Below are positions 22,036 to 33,428 of a stretch of 64,000 bases of DNA, piece after piece; positions within the stretch are counted from its first letter, which is position 1, and every line of letters starts with the position of its first letter. Below the pieces are notes generated by a model. The model ran no database searches, was not told the DNA's origin, and saw only the letters and a list, made by a program, of their open reading frames with translations. The position numbers were made by a program, and so were the translations under genes. The DNA is from Sphaerosporella brunnea (lineage: Eukaryota; Ascomycota; Pezizomycetes; Pezizales; Pyronemataceae): contig VXIS01000148.1 of assembly GCA_008704415.1 (NCBI GenBank), positions 44,183 through 108,182 of the forward strand, in the 5' to 3' direction.

Positions 22036-23387
22036 AAAAGTTCACCAAAACTCAACCCAAAATCGGAAAAAAATCCCCGCGAGCGAGCGAGGGTTAAGAC
22101 TAGGGCTAGGACCTGAGCTAAGGCGCGGGTCAGAGTAAGTGGACCCTTTACAGTATCGGATGCAGCCCAATCGCCGGAAATTTTTAACACCTCCCCTGCT
22201 CTTTGCCGAGTCAAGTCGTGCTGAATTGCCTTGGCATGAGTTTTTGACAATGCAGCCTTATGGCAGTACTTCCGAGCTTCGAGCTCCTTACTGAATGTTG
22301 GCTTGCCGGATGGCTTGAATTGGCGTCTCGACGACGTTTCGACAGCTGCGAAAACTGGCAGAGCAGCCTGAGTCTCGGCCAGCGACGCGCCGCGGCCTCT
22401 GTTCCTCGAATCTTGTCTCGGCTCCCGTCTCCCGCCCCCAGCCGCCTGTTCCGTCCCTCCACATACGAGTACCTTGGGCCCCCTGCCTGTTCCCGACCCT
22501 CGGCCTCAGATGGTCGGCCATTGTGGGATCTCGGAGGCTAGAAGGATAGGAGTACTCGTCAACGGCAAAAGTATTGGAAATACCGGAAACCCTAACCCTG
22601 CTATCGGTCACAGCACCCTTCACCCCGAGCAAAAAAATACCTTTAACTCGACGAGTTTTGAAGCAATTTGGTCGGTCAAGGACTTGTATTGAAGCTAGGA
22701 AGCTACTCTACAAGATCTTGTATGCGACGAAGCAAAAATAGCACTGAAAAACTGACAGTGCGACCAGGATTAGGGTTAATAACAACTCCAAATAATGACC
22801 GAAAGCGGCTAACAATGTCGTCTGCAGTCAGCCCAAATCTCCGTCTCGGAAGGGATGTTGTTATTGGCAGTTGCAGTTCCAGTTCTGGGATAACAACCAT
22901 ACAACAACCAACCATATGCATAGCCCTAGAAAGGTATCATAGCAGAGTTGTTCTCTACCTGGTCAGATGATAGATACCTTGCTGGTCCGGAACCCGGACG
23001 CCGCCGTCGGAAAGAGCACCACTTGCCAAGCTGGCAAACAACACGGTCTCTCGGCACGGCGGGAGCATCTTCGTCAGTCCGGCCACCGGGCTTGTTTGGT
23101 CTCCACATGCCGCACAAACCCAGAAGCAAGAGCCTCGACGGCGCGAAAAGAGTAGTCGGAAAAGGCGTGAGGTGGGGGGGTGGAATGTACTAACTGATTC
23201 GCAGATTTTATGAAGTGGTCAACCGGCAGCCGAGATCTCAAAACGCGCGACCGGCAACGGCGCCGCAACACACTCCGGCAGTAAAATTTCACTCGGCTCC
23301 CGGGGCACGTCGTCCCCACCTTTTCCTACTACTGCTACTCTTTTCGCGCCGTCCAGGCTCTTGTCTGCGAGTTTATGCGGTAGGGTA

Positions 23388-23952
23388 CCGTATTATCTCG
23401 GCCATAAGGCAATTTCGACGGCGCGAAACTAGTGGAAGCCGACCAGTAAGGAGGCGCCTGGAGAAAGGTGGTGGGTGAAGAAAAAATTAGTAAGTAAAGT
23501 TCGCGTGACAGAAACCCTTAAACAGCATCGAGAAGGAGACCATAGCGACGACTGCCGCAGCCAACGCCTCAGCAGCAACCTCACACAGCAGCTAGCAACA
23601 CTGCGCTTCAGTAATTGCCCATTTTGGAGCCAAAAACAGTGGAACAAGTAGTGCTGGTTTGTCTACCTTGCCGGACCGGTGCGCTCACGGTTAACTGGAG
23701 CCTGGGTTTTAGATCAGCGGTCTATTTTTGCAACGGGATACTGCACACAGTTACTTGAAATAAATTTTGGTGGAGTTCTTTAAAGGATGTGTCGCAGAGC
23801 GATGTTGCGGCGTGAGCCGTCTCCATCGCGTCTCCATATACGTCACGCGCTAAGATTTTCTTCGCCCACCACCTTTCTCCAGGCGCCTCCTTACTGGTCG
23901 GCTTCCACTAGTTTCGCGCCGTCGAAATTGCCTTATGGCCGAGATAATACGG
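23388..23952. mobile_element. 565-bp MITE with about 100-bp terminal inverted repeats and a TA target
   Basis: The left terminus CCGTATTATCTCGGCC... and the right terminus ...GGCCGAGATAATACGG are inverted copies. The match continues for about 100 bp on each side (23388-23487 and 23854-23952) with only a few differences. The element is flanked by TA on both sides (23386-23387 and 23953-23954), the target preference of Tc1/mariner-Fot1/Pogo transposases. The interior of about 365 bp has no transposase, so it is non-autonomous. The long, nearly identical arms suggest recent insertion or hairpin-driven conservation. Confidence 0.85.
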
Positions 23953-24137
23953 TAGGTGCTAGGTAAGCCGGAAACTAAGTGAATAGCGCAGGGACTACTA
24001 CTACTGCTCATGTGAAGCTATGATCCAGAGGGACTGAGAGGGCTATGTATTCTACAATTCTACATCTACGACTTCGGAGGATAATCAGTGGCTCACGCAG
24101 GCCGTTGAGAAGCCCCCATTGAGTTACCGCCTTCGGT

Positions 24138-24281
24138 GTCGAAAGTGCCGAGTACGACTACGTTAGTTGACATTGGATGAACAGAGATTATAATGATGGC
24201 GATGGGCCAATGGACCGTTCATTATGATAACCCTTTGGTGTCACTCGGTGTAACGTAGTCGTATTGGACACTTTCGACAGG
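24138..24281. repeat. Imperfect inverted repeat, about 30-bp arms
   Basis: Arms near 24138-24167 (GTCGAAAGTG...ACTACGTTAG) and 24250-24281 (GTAACGTAGTC...CACTTTCGAC) are inverted with several mismatches. No coding content and no clear target duplication. It could be a decayed short MITE. Confidence 0.5.
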
Positions 24282-25422
24282 AACCCACTCGTCCTCGATA
24301 TTTTGCTGAAGATGCTAGCGAGTTCATGAGACGGCGAAACTACCATAGAGGATGCAGATTGTAGGTAGCCCGAGTGATCCACAATGAGGTGCGCCCTATC
24401 GATGAGTAAAGGTCTACGATGGGAGAAAGACCGATTGGTATTTTAGCCGTGATACCCCATCTCAGGGCCGAGACTCGCGAGTAATGTATATCTAACGCCA
24501 GGGAGAGAGCCAGTGAGACGTCCAGCGCTTCTGGACCTGGAGATGGCGTTTACTCTACTACCTCCCTAGCCCTACCGGCGGGCTTGTCACATCATCCTCG
24601 CCCGCGGCCGTACCTTTAATCTTCGGCGTCAAAGGAAACAATTGGGGCGCCAGAGAGGCTTTTTCCATGCAAGGAGGCGCATCAGGATTTGTGAGCTAAG
24701 AAAGGAGGTGATTGAGAATGTTTCCAAAGCGTGCAACTACTTCACACTCTATCACCCTACGTCGCAGTGCGTACCCACTCTACAGTTGCGAATAAGTGCT
24801 TACCTTGTAACTCGCAACGCGGATCATTGAGATCCAGGTTTATTATCCAGGCGAGAGACTGCAAACGTGCATACGGCATCAGCGGCATTTGTTCTTGCGT
24901 TTATAGAAACCTGATACATACATCCCAGGTAGGTATTTTTCCATGTGCCCTCGAACGGCTTGCGTGGCCTGCTGTGGCGGAACAAGTCGCGGTCGCGGCT
25001 GCGCGGCGAGGCGAGACTTGAGGGGTGAGGCGGTGCACTTTGAGGGGATTTCGAAACTACCCACCTATCTATCCATCTATCATACGTAGAGTAGATAAGC
25101 AATAATCACTCTCGCTCGCAACGAAGCCGGAGGGTGGTTTGCTACCTACCAGCTACCTCGCCCGACGTGGTGGCCGGACACCGGGCAACCCAGGCGCAGG
25201 GATGGGGGGGAAGTGGGTCCACCAGCTGACAGGTGAGCTAGGTACCAGGTGGTGTTTACCCAACGTCGGTCTGAAGCTACATCTGGTGGTGCATCACGCA
25301 ATGTTTGAGCTCCGGCTGTCCCTAGATAGCCAGTCGAGACACGATAGCTTGCGCTCTACTCCGCTCCAACAACTCGCAACAAGTGTCGAGCATATCCTCC
25401 CGCAGTTTGATGGGAGACGAGC

Positions 25423-25587
25423 ATGGATCGCCAAGCCCAAATGCTCCACGGGCGGGACGAGAAAGAAACGCTGGGCGCCCGCATGGGGGTCACAGGGTTC
25501 CTGAAAAGCTTGTTCGTCGGCACGCCCAATCAGCAGCCGCAGACCGCATCCCCGAACCTTGCCCATGCGCCCCCTGCAGGTTACTAA
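25423..25587 (+). CDS. Putative 54-residue small protein
   Basis: The ATG follows an in-frame stop 12 bp upstream, and 54 codons run to TAA. The N-terminal half is charged and helix-like (MDRQAQMLHGRDEKETLGARM), followed by a short hydrophobic patch (GVTGFLKSLFVG). The C-terminus is Pro/Gln/Ala-rich and ends APPAGY. Composition is protein-like, but no family is recognised and no homologue was checked. It lies 355 bp upstream of the CYSTM gene on the same strand. An intron at the 3' end (G|GTTACT) is possible, which would extend it. Confidence 0.3.
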   Translation: MDRQAQMLHGRDEKETLGARMGVTGFLKSLFVGTPNQQPQTASPNLAHAPPAGY

Positions 25588-25942
25588 TGAGCGATCCGCG
25601 AGTTCCGAGACCAGCTACGCGTCAGCTCATGATATCATGCAGGCTGGGCGTGGAGATGCGCGCAAGCACACCCAGCTAGGGTCGACGACCGGTGGTGGTG
25701 GTCGGCCCATGCCAGACCAGAGCATGTGGAGACGAACCGAAACCAACCACCCCCGCCTCCCCCCTAACTGAGCCAGCTGGTAGAGTAGATGTCAAATATA
25801 TATCGAAGCTCCTCTTCCACCCCGTTTGTTCTCGCAGTCGCTCATCACACCACACACACACACACCAACACATTGATCGAGTGATCGCGAAAAAGAAGAA
25901 CTTCCACCAACAACAACAACACCGAGAACCACCGCATTCGAT

Positions 25943-26322
25943 ATGTCGTACGCTCCCCAGCAAGGTTACGCCCCGCCGCCTCCCCAGGCCTACGGCGCCC
26001 CGCCGCCCCAGCCAATGTACTACGCGCCGCAGCCCGCGTACCCGCCCCAGCAGCAGGCACCGGCGCAGGGTGGCAGTGAAAAGGGCTTCATGGCTGGAAT
26101 GTGAGTTGTATCCTCCCTCCTTCCCCTCTATACATACAGAATGGTTGGCTGATTGATAAAACAAAACAGTATGGCCGCATTGTGCTGTTGCTGTGCCTGC
26201 GAGTGTCTCGAAGATTGCTGCGAGGTATGTTCATGCCGACGACATACATATCCCACCCCCGCCACAAAAGAAGCGATAGATTGCTGACGATCTCGCGAAC
26301 ACAGTGCTTATGCCCATGCTAG
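25943..26322 (+). CDS. CYSTM-type cysteine-rich tail-anchored small protein
   Basis: Three exons, 25943-26100, 26170-26224 and 26305-26322, give 76 residues. The first 50 are Pro/Gln/Tyr/Ala-rich (APPPPQAYGAPPPQ...). The last 25 are the module GFMAGIMAALCCCCACE followed by more Cys and ending CLCPC. This layout, a disordered YPQ-rich head and a C-terminal Cys-rich membrane module, defines the CYSTM family, which in yeast and plants is linked to stress tolerance at the plasma membrane. The cysteines are probably palmitoylated or metal-binding. The last exon has only six codons including the stop. It is preceded by a CA microsatellite (about 25853-25864) in the leader. Confidence 0.85.
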
Positions 26323-27595
26323 CCAGTCGACGGCGACTCCTTGGGAAGATAAGGGATAAGGATAATGAAAGGAGGGGGGGGGGGAGACCGTACACGACGA
26401 TGAAGGAATGAAGCCTGTCGGTGGGGGGGTAGAAGAGGCTTAGAATTCGCCAGGAACGGGGCCCACCAGAGAACGGCTCGCATTACTTTTGCCAAGGCGT
26501 TTTATTTTGTTTATTTGGGCAAAGGGGTGGGGGGCTTGGGATTATTTTGGTTCTGGTTCTGGGGGGGGTTTTTTTTTTGTTTGGGTTGGTTGGGATTTTT
26601 AACGTTTCTACCTGCGAACAATTTATTGAGGCAGCTGCGCTGGTTGGTTTTTTTTTTTTTTTTTGTTTCTTCCGGACGAGACATTTCGATGCACTTACCA
26701 CCCCGCCCTCGACTTGACTTCTAAGACCTAGAATTCGACCTCCAAAGCCTATCCTATCCCCTCCATCTACCAACCATGTCCCCGAGATCCCGCCCCGTGC
26801 TCACAGTCGACACCGCCGCCGCCGCGCAGCGCCAGCAGGCACTCCTCCCTCCCCTCTAACCAGCCACCCTACACCCTACGTATCCGCGCGCGCTCACACG
26901 CACAGTCCCTCGTCGAGCACTCGCAGTCCACTCGCACAGCGACACCGACACCGACCGACACGCCACGCGCGCCCGCGGCAAGGGCCGGCGGCGCGATTCG
27001 TCCCGCCGTGTTCTGCGGGGCTGCGCTGGCGGGGCTGGCTGGCTTTGCTCCTGGCCTGGTGGTCATGGCGTGGGGGGGAAGGTGCATGCATGATCGACTG
27101 GTTGGACCATCAAGCTGTGCGAGCTGAGGATGCCCTGCCTGCCTGCCTGTCCGCGGGAAAGATGGGGCTGGTAAATTCGATATATATCAGTAGCAATATA
27201 TACCAAACTACCAGCTCGGTTTTGACGACACCCTGATAAGCAGCAGAAAGCTGGAAGATCAAACCACTGCTTGTGCAGAAGTGGTCGAGTGATAGCCCAT
27301 GAACAACGACTTTTTTTTTTTACCCAAAGGCCAAACTTGGAGTGTATAAACCATGAGATCTCTGAGGTTGAGCATTTATTCATTCAGCGGTTGCTCGGTG
27401 GGGCGCAACTCAAAAGGGGCTGGATTTAGTGTCGACTTGCACAACGATTATAATCACCACTACTAGAGGAAATCCCAAATGCTCACGAATTGTATTCTCA
27501 TTATCAACTACACATGTGAGGGGAAAAACAAAGCACCTCAGCGAAATAGCATTGCTCGCGGAGGCTCCCCAACCGCGTGGAGCTTCTAAGGACTA
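26323..27595. other. Intergenic region with long homopolymers
   Basis: About 1.27 kb without a supported gene. It contains G- and T-rich homopolymers (G10 near 26375, T tract at about 26648-26664, T11 at 27311), GACACC-type repeats near 26940-26960 and GC-rich sequence at 26960-27060. A 27-codon ORF at 26776 is too short to support. Confidence 0.55.
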
Positions 27596-29093
27596 TCAGC
27601 TGCCCACGGCAATGTCGGACGATTGCTTTTCGTTCCGACCTGCATTATTGCTTCGAATAACGCTTCGGCCGAAGGTGCTTGCGCCTGGCTTCTGACAGCA
27701 TCGACAGTTCGAGCGACAACGCCCTTCACCGATCAGCCCACCACCCAATTCCTTGTCCTCGGAGGTAGGGTGCATACCTTCATCTGAACGACATGTGCAA
27801 GCAACATAAGCAATTGCTGCAACTGCGGTACTGACGTTGGGAAGGTATGAGTACCCTCCCACTTCAACAGGCATAAATAGCCCTTTGGATGGCACATACG
27901 ACACATCCGAAGCTCACGGCCAGCAGTGAAAATGCCCACAACCTGCAACTTTTCAAAGACGCCTGGTTCATGGCCCACTACTTCATGCAGCCTGCTCAAC
28001 ATATCTCGCAACGCCCTCCCAAGTTTCCTACAGTCACTCATCCACTTTGTTGTCTCGGTTCCACCAGGCAACTGCCGGGCGGCCTCCAGGGCACCAAACT
28101 CATGTGAATGGTCTTCGACGCTGCGCAAGATACCATCGAAGCGTCGGCCAAGCTTCGCCCGCGCCGTTGTTTCAGTGCGGTTTCGGTTTTTGCGAAGGGA
28201 AGAAGCGCGGCAAGTAGATTCCCTACTGTAGGCAGAGTCAGCAAAATAAACGACAATTGGTTTTTGAAGAGTGGGTAGCTACCGTACGAGGATGATACGC
28301 GGAAGTGAGAGGAAGAGCTTGTCAAAGAGAAACCAAAGATGGTAGCAATACCACTGTTCAAGTTGGTCCGCCACAATTATGGTCTCAGAGTCGGTCTCGC
28401 AGATCCTAAGACTATTCTATTTAGTATAATGGAATATGGCTGCGGGTAGCCATTACCAACAATTCATGCACAACAAGGTGAGCCCACTCCAAATCAAAGT
28501 GGGCTTCCCGGTTGAACGAGACGCCCTCGGGCAGAAAGCTTGTGCTCATCACGACCTTTCGCAGAGCTTCGGCTGTTTTAACCTTGTCATAGACCACTCA
28601 GCTCTGAGAAACTGGGTACTACCTAGTGAAGATTACATACCCCGTGAAATCGTGTCAGCGACTGTGCAAACTCCCGAGTCGGCGGTGGCAATGTTGGAAC
28701 AGCGTCCATGATCTCCTGCCACTCTTCGACGGTAAACCAGCGCTTCATAGTCATGTTTTCAAGATCGATAACCCAATCGCGAACCAAATGGCCAACATGG
28801 TCTGACCGTACTTCCAGATAGTGATCGTTTAGGACATCCTCAACTACTCTGCCACTGGCGAGCCGCCATTTCTGTGATGGATCAAAGCTGTTGAAAGATC
28901 GATCAAATGCACTATCCGAGGCGGAAGGGACCGTGGCTTCGGGTTCATCACAGTCAGAAGAACAGGCTTCATCTGTAAAATCTGCATCGGCCCCAGCGTC
29001 CTCGGCGCGCTTATCTGCCTCGCCACGTAGAACATCACGGTCGTTTTGCTGGGTAGTGGGGGCATTGATAGTGGAATTTAAGATCATATTCAT
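27596..29093 (-). CDS. Hypothetical protein, five-exon model
   Basis: Exons read as 29093-28641, 28582-28457, about 28405-28283, 28225-27778 and 27691-27596. Exon 1 (151 residues) is acidic and Ser-rich at first, then has a conserved-looking block: QKWRLASGRVVEDVLNDHY ... VRDWVIDLENMTMKRWF ... EEWQEIMD. The fourth exon holds RRFDGILRSVEDHSHEFGALEAARQ and a Cys pair (RMCRMC). The junction from exon 2 to exon 3 does not keep phase with the best donor (GTAATG); a weaker donor GTTGGT four bases earlier would. The gene may therefore be decaying or my boundary wrong. I do not recognise the family. It lies in an accessory segment next to a HET relic. Confidence 0.5.
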
Positions 29094-29200
29094 GTTTAAA
29101 TTTTCGACTTGGACAGAACCGGTGCTTTGGGGTTTCAGTTGCGGAAGCCGCTTAGAAGCCTATAGACTTGATTAGAGAAACTGGCCCGACAACGGGACCA

Positions 29201-29433
29201 CACTGAACGAGAGGATAGGCTGGGTGAGAGAGCATAGAGGTCCCGCCCAATGAGTGCCTATCCACACCGCCAGCCAAAAGCGAGCATAGAGGTCGCTTAG
29301 AGGAGCAATCCGAGGCCAAAATGGCCACGCTGAACGAGAGGATAGGCTGGGTGAGGGAGCATAGAGGTCCCGCCCAATGAGTGCCTATCCGCACCGCCAG
29401 CCAAAAGCGAGCATAGAGGTCGCTAAGGGGAGC
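29201..29433. repeat. Direct tandem duplication of a ~106-bp unit
   Basis: Two copies starting at 29201 and 29328 (offset 127 bp) share a run through GAACGAGAGGATAGGCTGGG and CGCCCAATGAGTGCCTATCC to CGAGCATAGAGGTCGCT, with only a few differences. They lie between the two hypothetical genes and overlap the end of the upstream one. Confidence 0.85.
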
Positions 29434-29818
29434 CAAAACGTCCGAGGTCCCGATGTCATACGCCAGAGATATAAAACAAAACCCACTGATACCTTTTTAT
29501 CTCTCTCGAACTCAGAGAGAAGACTGGCAGCGCGTGCTTGGCGTTCGCGACTGGCCTGGTTGTCGCGATCACGGCATTTCTGACAATGCGAGATCTTCCG
29601 AAGCATAGTAGCCCACGCACCACGGACATTGCGATATCGTTCGGACGTATTGCGATATTGTTTGCAATAGTTGCGGAAATTCCAGGTCTTAGGGTGACGT
29701 TTGAAGAACTCATTGTTCCCTCTATATGGTCCGCGGGCGCGAATCAGCAAGAGGTGCTCCGGAAAAGTTGCACACAAACCTACATGCACGATTGACACGA
29801 TTCACTCGTATCGGCCAT
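29385..29818 (-). CDS. Hypothetical Cys-pair protein, two exons
   Basis: Exon 1 is 29818-29784 (MADTSESCQSCI after splicing). The intron is 29783-29722. Exon 2 starts at 29721 and can run to a stop at 29385, giving 123 residues. It has CxxC near the N-terminus, a single Cys in NYCKQ, and CQKC (about residue 65), then a charged helix (RDRDNQASRERQARAASLL...EFERDKK). A zinc-binding role is possible but unproven. A GTATCA donor after DKK suggests the real 3' exon may lie beyond the 106-bp tandem repeat. Not recognised as a known family. Confidence 0.4.
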
Positions 29819-29826
29819 GAGAGGAG

Positions 29827-29882
29827 GATGGCAAAGTGGCCGTTAGGAAGGCAAAGTGGCCGTTAGGAAGGCAAAGTGGCAG
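29827..29882. repeat. 20-bp minisatellite, about 2.7 copies
   Basis: The unit GGCAAAGTGGCCGTTAGGAA is repeated head-to-tail just upstream of the hypothetical Cys-pair gene. The copies are identical apart from the truncated last one. Confidence 0.9.
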
Positions 29883-30174
29883 AAACAAAGAGCTCAAAGA
29901 TGAAGAGTCCTCTTGCGCACCAGGATATTGATGGCGCTCGCGCACTCATGGTGATGGCGATGGAAAGGTGGTGGAAAGGGAGGGGGCTGGGAGATTTGCT
30001 GAATTGCAGGGGTGACCGTTGGCTGCAGCAGGGTTAGGGTTCCCAACTACAGATACCAGACGAGCGATCGCTCCTCTCCTTGTTTTTATTTAATTCTGAG
30101 GATGGAGAATTTGAACCGGTCATCATGATGTGGATGAGTCTTCTAAACACAGGTAGGAAATATACAAACTATCG

Positions 30175-31480
30175 TCAGCACGGGCGGTTCACCGTATACG
30201 CGTACTCTAGGGTATGTACATGTACTGCTTTGAAAACAATTAAAAGCACTTCTTTTTCGTCTTTTTGGTTCCTCGTTTCATTTGAATACTTCCCCACGAG
30301 CTTGAATTCATCGTTCTGCCGCCAAAATGGTGACCTGATGGTAAGCTCGAAATTGGGTTTCCGCCTCATCCATTGCAATAGATTGAACGTCGCCGGAGCT
30401 TTCTGTTTAATCAAGAGAAGTGTCCTTGAGTAGTTCCGTTTGTCGTTAGACACAAAGACCTTGTTGGGCTGAACTCTGACGTATTCGTTGCCTTCGCCTT
30501 TTTGCAAATAGACCCCCAACAGAGTCCTCTCAGCCAACAATCAACAGTTGAGCAGCGCTTGGTATCGATTCGCTTCATCTTCCACTGGTGCAAGTGGAAG
30601 TTCGATACTCAAACCCTTGTTGGTCACGGAGTATGACTTTTCGGTCTTGTCAAAGTTGAATCGTACGACAGATTTCGCACAGGCAAAGTCCTTCCGGGAA
30701 CTGGCCAGGAAGTCGCAGCCCTTTTGCAAGTCGTTGATGTCGGACATCCAGGGAAAGCGGCTTTGATCGTAGGATGTTTTCATGATCTCAAGTTGAAGGC
30801 GGCGGGACGCATTCTCACCCTCGCCGTAGTTGGTGGGCATGTTGAGACTAAAGAATCCGAGGAGGCAGTAGGCCATGTCCTCTGTCCGAGACGTTTCGCG
30901 CTTGGCCATCCAAGACATCTTCTGAGCGGCGCTGACATCCCCAGAGCTGTTGATGGTCAACACCTTGGGCTCGATGCTGGTGATAATGCTTAGGGCCGTC
31001 CGCTGGCTAGCCTTCGTCCTGATTTCTTTCCAATCATTGCTGTAGAACATAACATACTGGGGAGCTATCAGCTCTTGCAGAGTCCATCCACGTTTGAACC
31101 ATCTACTTTTCGCGAAGGCTGAGTTGTTGAGTTCTGGATTGATTTCGTTGCCGGGCACATCCGAGAGATATGCGTACATAACATACCGCCGAGCTGCGGT
31201 ACCACGAGAACATCGAGTTGATGGAAATCGAAAGTTCGGCGACATCACGTCGTTTGATACAGCAGGTGTCGAGCCAGGCGTATTCGAAGCCGTCCGCCTG
31301 CGCCTGCTCACAGTGATACTTGAGCTTCTTGTTCCCGGTAATACTTCGCCCGTTGTTTCAATTTGGGGTCGGTGATATCTCGAATTGTCTCTAACGTCGC
31401 ATCTAGCGGCAGCTGAAGACATGCCGCGCATGGATCCCAGAGGCAATTTGCGGATCGACTGCTGCCTTGCTTCATGATGG
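30175..31480 (-). pseudogene. HET-domain (heterokaryon incompatibility) protein, broken
   Basis: The HET-domain landmarks are readable across frames: YAWLDTCCI, LSISINSMFSWYRSS, CYAYLSDVP, SRWFKRGWTLQELIAP, a kinked AQKMSWMAKRETSRTEDMAYCLLG and NYGEGE. Typical HET-family C-terminal text follows (LLGVYLQK ... YVRVQP). Lesions seen directly are: a frame change around 31320, between DPKLKQRAKYYR and KLKYHCEQ; a 4-bp insertion (ATGT) near 31190 inside CYAYLSD; and an in-frame TGA at 30543-30541 between ALLNC and LLAERTLL. The conserved Asp after CCI is also lost (CCIKRRD). HET domains trigger cell death after non-self fusion, but this copy cannot encode an intact protein. The same lesions are present in the right arm. 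Confidence 0.8.
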
Positions 31481-33428
31481 TCGATTGTTGCTCAAATGTC
31501 TTAAAGAATCTGCCCAACAAACAAGGATGGCATGCATGCACCGAGCTGAATATCGATTGAAAAAAGAAGTGACAACGCAACATGAAATTCAGCTTCGTTT
31601 GCATTGTCCGCGATGATCTTGCCGACACCGTTGAACCGTAGCATTGGGATCGCGGGAACGAACTGGTGTACAATACCATGTTGCGACGTGATAGACACCA
31701 TCCGCCACCGAAAGAGGTAATGATAAATTCGAAGACAAAATGCCTTAGCATGGCGAAACAGGCAGTGATGGCCACATTATAACCACGATGATCTGTCAGT
31801 TCGTAGGTCACTCAGCGGTTGTGCTGCTATTATTCGTCAAAATTCTATGCAGGAGTGATCCGCCATGTTAAGACATTTTGCCTTCGAATTTCTCATTACA
31901 TCTTTCGCCGGATGGGGTGACGGTAACTAAGTACTTACATAGAAATTAATAGCAGAGCTTCCAAACTTAGAAGTTGTGACATTGTCTTATGCACTCTGCT
32001 GATGTCATGGCTCTGCCATTGAGTACCACAATCAATAATTCTCGGAGCAAAAATAGGCAGGTGAAACAGGTACCCGTGGGCCCATCTTCTAGCAAATAGT
32101 AGATCTCTTAAGGCAGGAAACATTTTGCTTCTTATTGGGCCAGTAATCTGCAATTGTTTCCCGTAACTATAGTGCCGTTTTGGACCGGGATGTTCAGCTC
32201 GTTCTTCCCCGCCCAGAATCTCCTGCGGGGTCTTTTTTTCTCTTTTTTCAGTCAATTCAGTTATGTAGAGTACAGGCCAGCGGTGCGCTGCACAATGTGT
32301 GTCTTCATTGCAAATTTGCACGCTGACTCGCTGCGCATTATTCTCTCGAGTGCTGGTCTGTGATTCCTCACGGAGCAGTGCTCAGTCTCGTCACATCAAT
32401 CTAGATCCCATGTTCAGGAAAACAGTTATGTGGGCGGACAAGAGAAAGGAGGAGCCGCTGAAAATTTCAAATACGCTTTCTAGAAGGAACAGTTCATGAT
32501 AAAAGCTTCGGATTAGATCGTGAATACGAAGCTTCAAAGCGCTATCTAGGTCCGTAGACCTCTCGGTATGATTGCGAGCCAAAATAAACATGTCTCTTCA
32601 AGGCATTGTGGCGTGAAAAAACACCCTGAAGCTTCCTGGATAACCACCTTCAATCACACGCGTGTGCGCCATCTTTTCTTCCACAAGACGACCGTCTGCA
32701 ACATCAAATGACCATCCAAGCCTCGACGAGTTGATATTTGCGTTTATTCAACTCCACTCCAAGCCGGCATGGTATCATCACCTCCATGGCCAGGTCCACT
32801 CCCTTCTATGGATCCGGTCTGTCCGGGCTACAATACTGTTGGATCATCGCCAAACGGTGCTTCCTTCTGCGTCTGAACAAACTCCTAGCCATGGCTTTTT
32901 AGGCTGACTATCACTACTGGGAATACTCGGCCCGGGAAGCTTCACTGAATATCACTCAGAGCCGAGCCACGTTGATGGCAATGATGAAACCTTGGATACC
33001 CTCATACCGATCCTATCTTAATATTATGGTGGGGTTAGGGATACATGGATGTTCGATGGGCTGCCTTGTTTTTTGGCTGCCGCAACCAATCACAGCCCTA
33101 CATAGCAACGTGAAACTTCCGCTTCTGGATCCGAAACCTGTCACTGCTCTCTTCTCTCCTCCATCCTGAGAGAGTACATCTCCATTCTCACCGATCAGCA
33201 AGCAAGAAGCCTCTCATCGCAAATTATCTGCACCCGTACTCTTCATCTTTCTCCAAACGAGCAACTTCTCCACTCGAGCCTGTGCTTACGCGTTTTTCTG
33301 ACAATCGGACACGCGGCCTGCCGCCTACCGGGAGCCATCTTGCTATGCCCCAGCGACAATAATCGCAGACCACGAATCCTTCTCGCGATCGACACCGTTT
33401 CACGTACAAGCTCCTTCCTGCAGCATCC
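31481..33428. other. Intergenic region upstream of mid1
   Basis: Nearly 2 kb. The part next to the HET relic may contain its eroded N-terminus. No frame from 31,900 to 33,400 looks coding. The last 250 bp are the likely promoter and leader of mid1. Confidence 0.5.

Larger units (their letters stand above)
17762..25132. other. Gene-poor island with transposon remnants
   Basis: About 7.4 kb without a conserved gene. It contains the elements listed separately: two LINE-like insertions, a TA-flanked MITE, two small inverted repeats and a double hairpin. It also has simple repeats (CAC/CAG near 18298-18332, poly-A at 18358-18370, G10 near 18813) and TTAGGG-like strings. Remaining sequence looks like decayed non-coding DNA. 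Confidence 0.6.

Noticed and set aside
26776..26859. 27-codon ORF (MSPRSRPVLTVDT...) followed by a hydrophobic open frame near 26905-27100
   Set aside because: No donor/acceptor pair joins them before the stop codon, and the second frame is GC-rich low-complexity sequence.
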